A stretch of 9,646 nucleotides of DNA from Phycisphaerales bacterium (GTDB lineage Bacteria > Planctomycetota > Phycisphaerae > Phycisphaerales > SM1A02), in assembly GCA_007127615.1 (NCBI GenBank), contig SKZB01000211.1:1-9646 (forward strand). The letters run 5' to 3'. Both the position numbers and the translations under genes were made by a program. The notes below the pieces were generated by a model, which was given only the letters and a program-made list of their open reading frames with translations, searched no databases and was not told the origin of the DNA. Below, piece by piece: positions 6,914 through 9,646 of the stretch (the stretch's first letter is position 1; every line of letters begins with the position of its first letter).

Positions 6914-8659
6914 TCACGACGGGCAACTGCCCCAGTTCTCGAGCAGGATCAGAAGATCAAAGACGTTAACGACGCCGTCCTCGTTGAGATCCGCCGGGCA
7001 GCCCGGGCAACTGCCCCAGTTTTCAAGCAGTGCGAGCAGGTCGAAGACGTTGACCACGCCGTCGCCATCGAGATCACCGAGGCATGTCGCATCGTCCTCA
7101 CAGTGACCGCAGAGCTCGCAGGCGTCGTTACAGCAGTCGCCGAGGTCGACGCAACCGGCATCGCACCAGCAGCCACCGGGAGCCTGGTCGCCGCAGATGT
7201 CCTGACAGGAATTGCATCCGTCAAGGTCATCGCAGAACTCGCAGACGTCATCACAGCAGTCGCCGTTGCCAAAGCATTCTTCATCGCACCAGCAGCCCGC
7301 CGGGGACTGGCCGCCGCAGTTGCCTTCGCAGGTGGGATCGGGTGCGCCCGCGCAACTGATGGTGAGCGTGCCGTTGCCCTGAGCGCCGAAGTTGCCGCCG
7401 ATACGAATTCGGAGAAAATCCCCCTGGTTCACGCTCAGCGTGAGCTCGGACCGGTTCGAAGCGGGGCAACTGTTGTGGTCACACGCGAGAGCCGTGTCGG
7501 GCGAGGTCGGACAGGACCCGGCATAGATTGCCATTTTGGTGTTGTAGTCGCTGTCACATAGGCTGAACGTGAGGTCGCCCGTACAACTGGCGATGTAGGA
7601 GAACCAGACGTCGGCCTGAACGTTATTGTCGCTGGTGCCGGGGCAGGATTCACTCGGCCCGTCGGTGGTCGCGGCGACGTTGGTGAATTCCCAACTGCCG
7701 TCAGAACTGAGGAAGATCGAGTTGCCGCAGGTGTTGTTCGGCGGCGGCTCGTTCACCCCGAAGATGTTCAGCGCGTAGTTGTTCGCATTCGCGTTGGCCT
7801 CAATCGCCGGGAAGATCGTGGACATCGGAAGGACAAATCCCTCCGAGCAGGGCGGGCCGCAGTTACAAATGCCGGTGACGGCATGATTGTCCTGCCGGAA
7901 GACCGGTGAGCCGGAAGCGCCCTGGGAGGCGATCACGGACACCGCCATCTCATTGATGCTGCCCGGACAGCCCGGAACGCTGACATTCGGATTGAGAACC
8001 TGACCGAAGTCCACCCCCTTGACCTGGCCTTCGGCATGGTGAACCTCGTAGATCTGTGTTCCGGCGGAGACCGGATCGGGATCGAATGTCACGGTTCCGA
8101 ACTGGCCGGCCGGGTTGCCGTTCAGACGGATGATCATGATGTCGTTCGGGTTATCGACGAGCAGTACCTGCTGCACACCGAAGGAGACCGGTTGCTTGGT
8201 TCCGCCGTTCTCACAGGCATCACATTCGAAGTTGAAGGTGACGAACCAGTTTGCGGGGCTTCCGAGATTGCAGTGGGCGTTGGTGATCGCAATATTGGGT
8301 TCCGCGATCAGGAAGGCGGTACAGCCGATCGGGTTGAACTGGCCGACGGCGCGGCTGTTCTCAAGCGCAGAGCCGTCGAGACATTCGACGTTGGTTTTGC
8401 TGCATGCCGGGCCGCATCCGGATCCGCCGCAGACGGCGCACTGGGTGTTGGCGGCATCCGCGCAGAGGGCGTCCCACTGTGTGTTGCAGCAGAACGGGTC
8501 CTGGCCGCAGATCAGGGACTGACATTCGGCGTTGTTGCACCCCGTTCCGCCGTGGGGACTGCAACACGATTGCGCCAGCGCGGCCGGGGAAAATATCAAC
8601 ACCGCGAGCACGGCAATGGCGACAGAAACCTTTCTTATCAATTGACTCGACTCAAACAC
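6914..8659 (-). CDS. Secreted trypsin-fold serine protease with somatomedin-B-like and dockerin-like domains
   Basis: A 581-residue exported protein. Residues 1-29 are a Sec signal peptide (LIRK, hydrophobic core, cleavage after AALA, before Gln30). Then a Cys-rich module (31-77) with DPFCCNTQWDALCADAA. Residues about 93-295 form a trypsin/V8-like protease: His129 in ITNAHC, Asp173 in NPNDIMII, and nucleophile Ser249 in GASGSP (the GDSGGP equivalent with Asp and one Gly replaced). Residues about 306-437 form a beta domain (DVWFSY, then GDFLRIRIGG) like those attached to planctomycete secreted proteins. Two somatomedin-B-like knots follow at 444-476 and 485-517. The C-terminus (526-580) has two dockerin-like Ca loops, Asp529-Asp540 and Asp557-Asp568. 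It starts at GTG (8659), with GAGGAG 6 nt upstream. A strong terminator follows, so it is probably a single-gene unit. Substrate is unknown; a role in surface or extracellular protein processing or adhesion is inference. Confidence 0.88.
   Translation of the reverse strand: MFESSQLIRKVSVAIAVLAVLIFSPAALAQSCCSPHGGTGCNNAECQSLICGQDPFCCNTQWDALCADAANTQCAVCGGSGCGPACSKTNVECLDGSALENSRAVGQFNPIGCTAFLIAEPNIAITNAHCNLGSPANWFVTFNFECDACENGGTKQPVSFGVQQVLLVDNPNDIMIIRLNGNPAGQFGTVTFDPDPVSAGTQIYEVHHAEGQVKGVDFGQVLNPNVSVPGCPGSINEMAVSVIASQGASGSPVFRQDNHAVTGICNCGPPCSEGFVLPMSTIFPAIEANANANNYALNIFGVNEPPPNNTCGNSIFLSSDGSWEFTNVAATTDGPSESCPGTSDNNVQADVWFSYIASCTGDLTFSLCDSDYNTKMAIYAGSCPTSPDTALACDHNSCPASNRSELTLSVNQGDFLRIRIGGNFGAQGNGTLTISCAGAPDPTCEGNCGGQSPAGCWCDEECFGNGDCCDDVCEFCDDLDGCNSCQDICGDQAPGGCWCDAGCVDLGDCCNDACELCGHCEDDATCLGDLDGDGVVNVFDLLALLENWGSCPGCPADLNEDGVVNVFDLLILLENWGSCPS
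6920..7084 (-). repeat. C-terminal pair of dockerin-like EF-hand repeats
   Basis: Two repeats 28 residues (84 bp) apart. The Ca loops DLDGDGVVNVFD and DLNEDGVVNVFD each end in LL-LLENWGSCP. The 17-bp word gggcaactgccccagtt occurs exactly at 6921-6937 and 7005-7021, so the duplication is still visible in the DNA. In cellulolytic bacteria such repeats dock enzymes to cohesins; in planctomycetes their role at protein ends is less clear. Confidence 0.85.
7109..7330 (-). repeat. Two tandem somatomedin-B-like Cys modules
   Basis: Residues 444-476 and 485-517 repeat every 41 codons (123 bp). Both show C-x3-C-x7-C-x-C-x3-C-x5-CC-x6-C, with an extra Cys inside the last gap. Shared words are CWCD and GDCC. 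The N-x-C-C spacing from the twin Cys to the last Cys equals that of vertebrate somatomedin-B (vitronectin). Confidence 0.7.
7775..8383 (-). other. Trypsin-fold protease domain of the secreted protein
   Basis: Covers about residues 93-295. The triad His129, Asp173, Ser249 is readable in order with family-like spacing. The Cys-flanked ITNAHC is the classic His loop, and the nucleophile motif is GASGSP. Confidence 0.75.
8573..8659 (-). other. Signal peptide of the secreted protease
   Basis: Encodes residues 1-29, with Arg9-Lys10 followed by the hydrophobic VSVAIAVLAVLIFSP and an AALA cleavage box. The mature chain would start at Gln30, before SCCSPHGG. Confidence 0.8.
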
Positions 8660-8665
8660 GGTATT

Positions 8666-8671
8666 CTCCTC
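8666..8671 (-). promoter_or_regulatory. Ribosome binding site of the secreted protease gene
   Basis: Reads GAGGAG on the minus strand, 6 nt before the GTG at 8659. It settles the GTG start, since no ATG precedes the signal peptide. Confidence 0.75.
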
Positions 8672-9186
8672 ACGATGGGCTGAATTGGCCTATAGGTCCG
8701 ACCGATATCACGGATCACGATCGGCGTCTCTTTGCAAACCATGCTCCCCACACCCTCGGCCATCCCCTCGGATCCTGGCGTTCGCGATCTTTCGATCCAC
8801 GTCTGATTCCGGCGATCGCTGACATCGCTTCACCCTCCGAACCTCCATCCACGGCCGGTTCGGACCAGAACTGACTTCGGTCGCGAAACGGGGTCATTTC
8901 CTCTTGAATAACTCAAGAGAGCATATCGCGCACCTGGCATGCCTCCAAATGTCAACCGGAAAAATCTCCAATTCAGCGGGTGGCGTCCCCGAAGGACGCT
9001 GAGCATGACCCGTCGCCTCCGGCTTCAACCTCGACCCCGAACAGTGAGCAAATGCGGAGACCCTCCGAGAGGAAATATGCTCCGGCATCCTGGACGGTGG
9101 GGGGACGGTGGGGGAATGAATCCGTCGAATCAGTGCCCCTCCCGAACGTTCCGGACGCTTCTTCAAAATGCAGAGGTCCCACGGGC
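8672..9186. other. Intergenic region with no convincing gene
   Basis: I found no intact gene in these roughly 500 bases. Short open frames exist on both strands but lack ribosome binding sites, domains or protein-like composition. Two small perfect hairpins are present: ctcttga/tcaagag at 8901-8919 (5-nt loop) and gcgtcc/ggacgc at 8983-8999 (5-nt loop). Neither has an adjacent T-run. The promoter of the protease gene must lie in the part nearest 8672, but no hexamer pair stands out. Confidence 0.5.
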
Positions 9187-9251
9187 TCAGTCTTCGAGCC
9201 GTTCAAAGACGTGGACCACGCCATCGTTTTTTTCAGATCGGCGGGAAGGCA
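9187..9251 (-). pseudogene. Frame-disrupted relic of a dockerin-like repeat
   Basis: On the minus strand the DNA encodes CLPADLK, then, after a run of seven A (9227-9233) and in a different frame, NDGVVHVFERLED and TGA (9187-9189). Joined, this resembles CPADLNEDGVVNVFDLL of the intact protease. Removing two A would restore an exact 12-residue loop, DLKNDGVVHVFE. The DNA is close to the intact repeat: gacgtggaccacgcc at 9208-9222 differs at one base from its counterpart near 7042. The Trp codon expected after the Leu-Glu-Asn is a stop, and about three residues are missing. No recognisable catalytic or Cys module lies upstream. Chance similarity is possible but unlikely. Confidence 0.45.
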
Positions 9252-9646
9252 CTCCACGGGTGCGGCATGGGCGCCCGAGCCGTTCCATTCAACATCAAAG
9301 CAGACGAAGAAGCGCGCCGAACGTTTGAAGCATCGATCGCTGGCGCCAAAGCACAATCCGTCGGCGGAGAAGCCGCCCGCCACTTCCCGCAGCGCGGCAC
9401 GACGGTCATGAAGTGGATGACGCCGCAAGACAAGACACAAAGTCCCGCGGCGAAGTCGGCGCACGAGATTCGAGGTCTCCACCGAAGGTGTACCTCAACG
9501 TTTCTGCCCGGGGTTATGCGAATCAGCTTGGATCACGACCGACCCGGCACCAAGCCACTGACCCGGTGCAGATGTGCTTCATGGCGTTTCCCCGACCGTG
9601 ACGACCCATCGATGTGTGTTGATAGAATGACATCGATAGCAGGAAA
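9190..9646. other. Right-edge region, unresolved
   Basis: Beyond the dockerin relic I see no gene I can name. A plus-strand frame from the ATG at 9267 stays open to the edge, beginning MGARAVPFNIKADEEARRTF, but has no clear ribosome binding site and loses protein-like character after about residue 70. The minus-strand frame ending in the relic begins near 9482 and is Arg/Cys-rich. Confidence 0.35.
9608..9637. promoter_or_regulatory. Spaced palindrome, possible operator, near right edge
   Basis: Arms atcgatgt (9608-9615) and acatcgat (9630-9637) are exact inverted copies around a 14-nt AT-richer spacer. A purine run aggaaa at 9641-9646, Shine-Dalgarno-like, ends the window, so a gene may begin just past the edge and this could be its operator. 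Function is inference. Confidence 0.3.

Noticed and set aside
6707..7561. Plus-strand open frame of 284 codons
   Set aside because: Begins in the period-8 repeat and then runs antisense through the dockerin and Cys-module coding region; the Ala/Val-rich repeats are mirror images of those modules.
8036..8683. Plus-strand open frame of 215 codons
   Set aside because: Antisense to the protease domain; the minus frame has signal peptide, triad and ribosome binding site.
8973..9482. Minus-strand open frame of 169 codons
   Set aside because: Includes the dockerin relic in the wrong frame after the A-run; no signal peptide, ribosome site or recognisable domain, so not called as an intact gene.
9267..9646. 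Plus-strand frame open to the right edge, starting MGARAVPFNIKADEEARRTF
   Set aside because: The first ~70 codons look somewhat protein-like, but there is no ribosome binding site, the later part looks random, and it lies opposite a dockerin relic; kept as unresolved, not called.

Overview
The window looks like chromosomal DNA of a GC-rich planctomycete, most plausibly one of the Phycisphaerae or a relative. The main reason is the secreted protein at 6914-8659. It carries the Cys-rich N-terminal motif DPFCCNTQWDALCADAA, a Ser/Thr/Cys-rich beta domain, two somatomedin-B-like Cys knots and a C-terminal pair of dockerin-like calcium loops of the type VVNVFDLLALLENWG, a style I know from that group. 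This taxonomic call is inference from protein style, not from a marker gene.

Layout, left to right. (1) 1-584, minus: the N-terminal 194 residues of a coiled-coil protein that runs off the left edge. (2) 700-3463, plus: a tight three-gene operon for an ABC importer of the BtuFCD/FecBCD class (lipoprotein binding protein, permease, ATPase), both junctions being ATGA overlaps. Its cargo could be cobalamin, an iron-siderophore or heme. (3) 3481-5310, minus: a half-size MsbA/LipA-type ABC exporter that converges on the importer operon with only 17 bp between the stops. (4) 5463-6701, plus: a 12-helix major facilitator superfamily protein, divergent from the exporter. (5) 6702-6913: non-coding, with a period-8 tandem repeat and a very strong intrinsic terminator serving the minus strand. 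(6) 6914-8659, minus: the multidomain secreted trypsin-fold protease. (7) 8672-9646: about 1 kb with no convincing intact gene. It holds a frame-disrupted dockerin-like relic on the minus strand, small hairpins, and a spaced palindrome next to a Shine-Dalgarno-like run at the very right edge.

Functionally this is a transport-rich stretch (importer, exporter, MFS permease) followed by an envelope/secretome gene. I see no CRISPR array, tRNA, rRNA, transposase or phage gene, and no clearly new defence or biosynthetic system. The less ordinary signals are the exact somatomedin-B cysteine spacing in a bacterial protease, two different short tandem repeats (period 9 inside the start of the ATPase gene, period 8 between genes), the dockerin relic, and two genes whose -10-like hexamers lie so close to the ATG that they may be transcribed without a leader.
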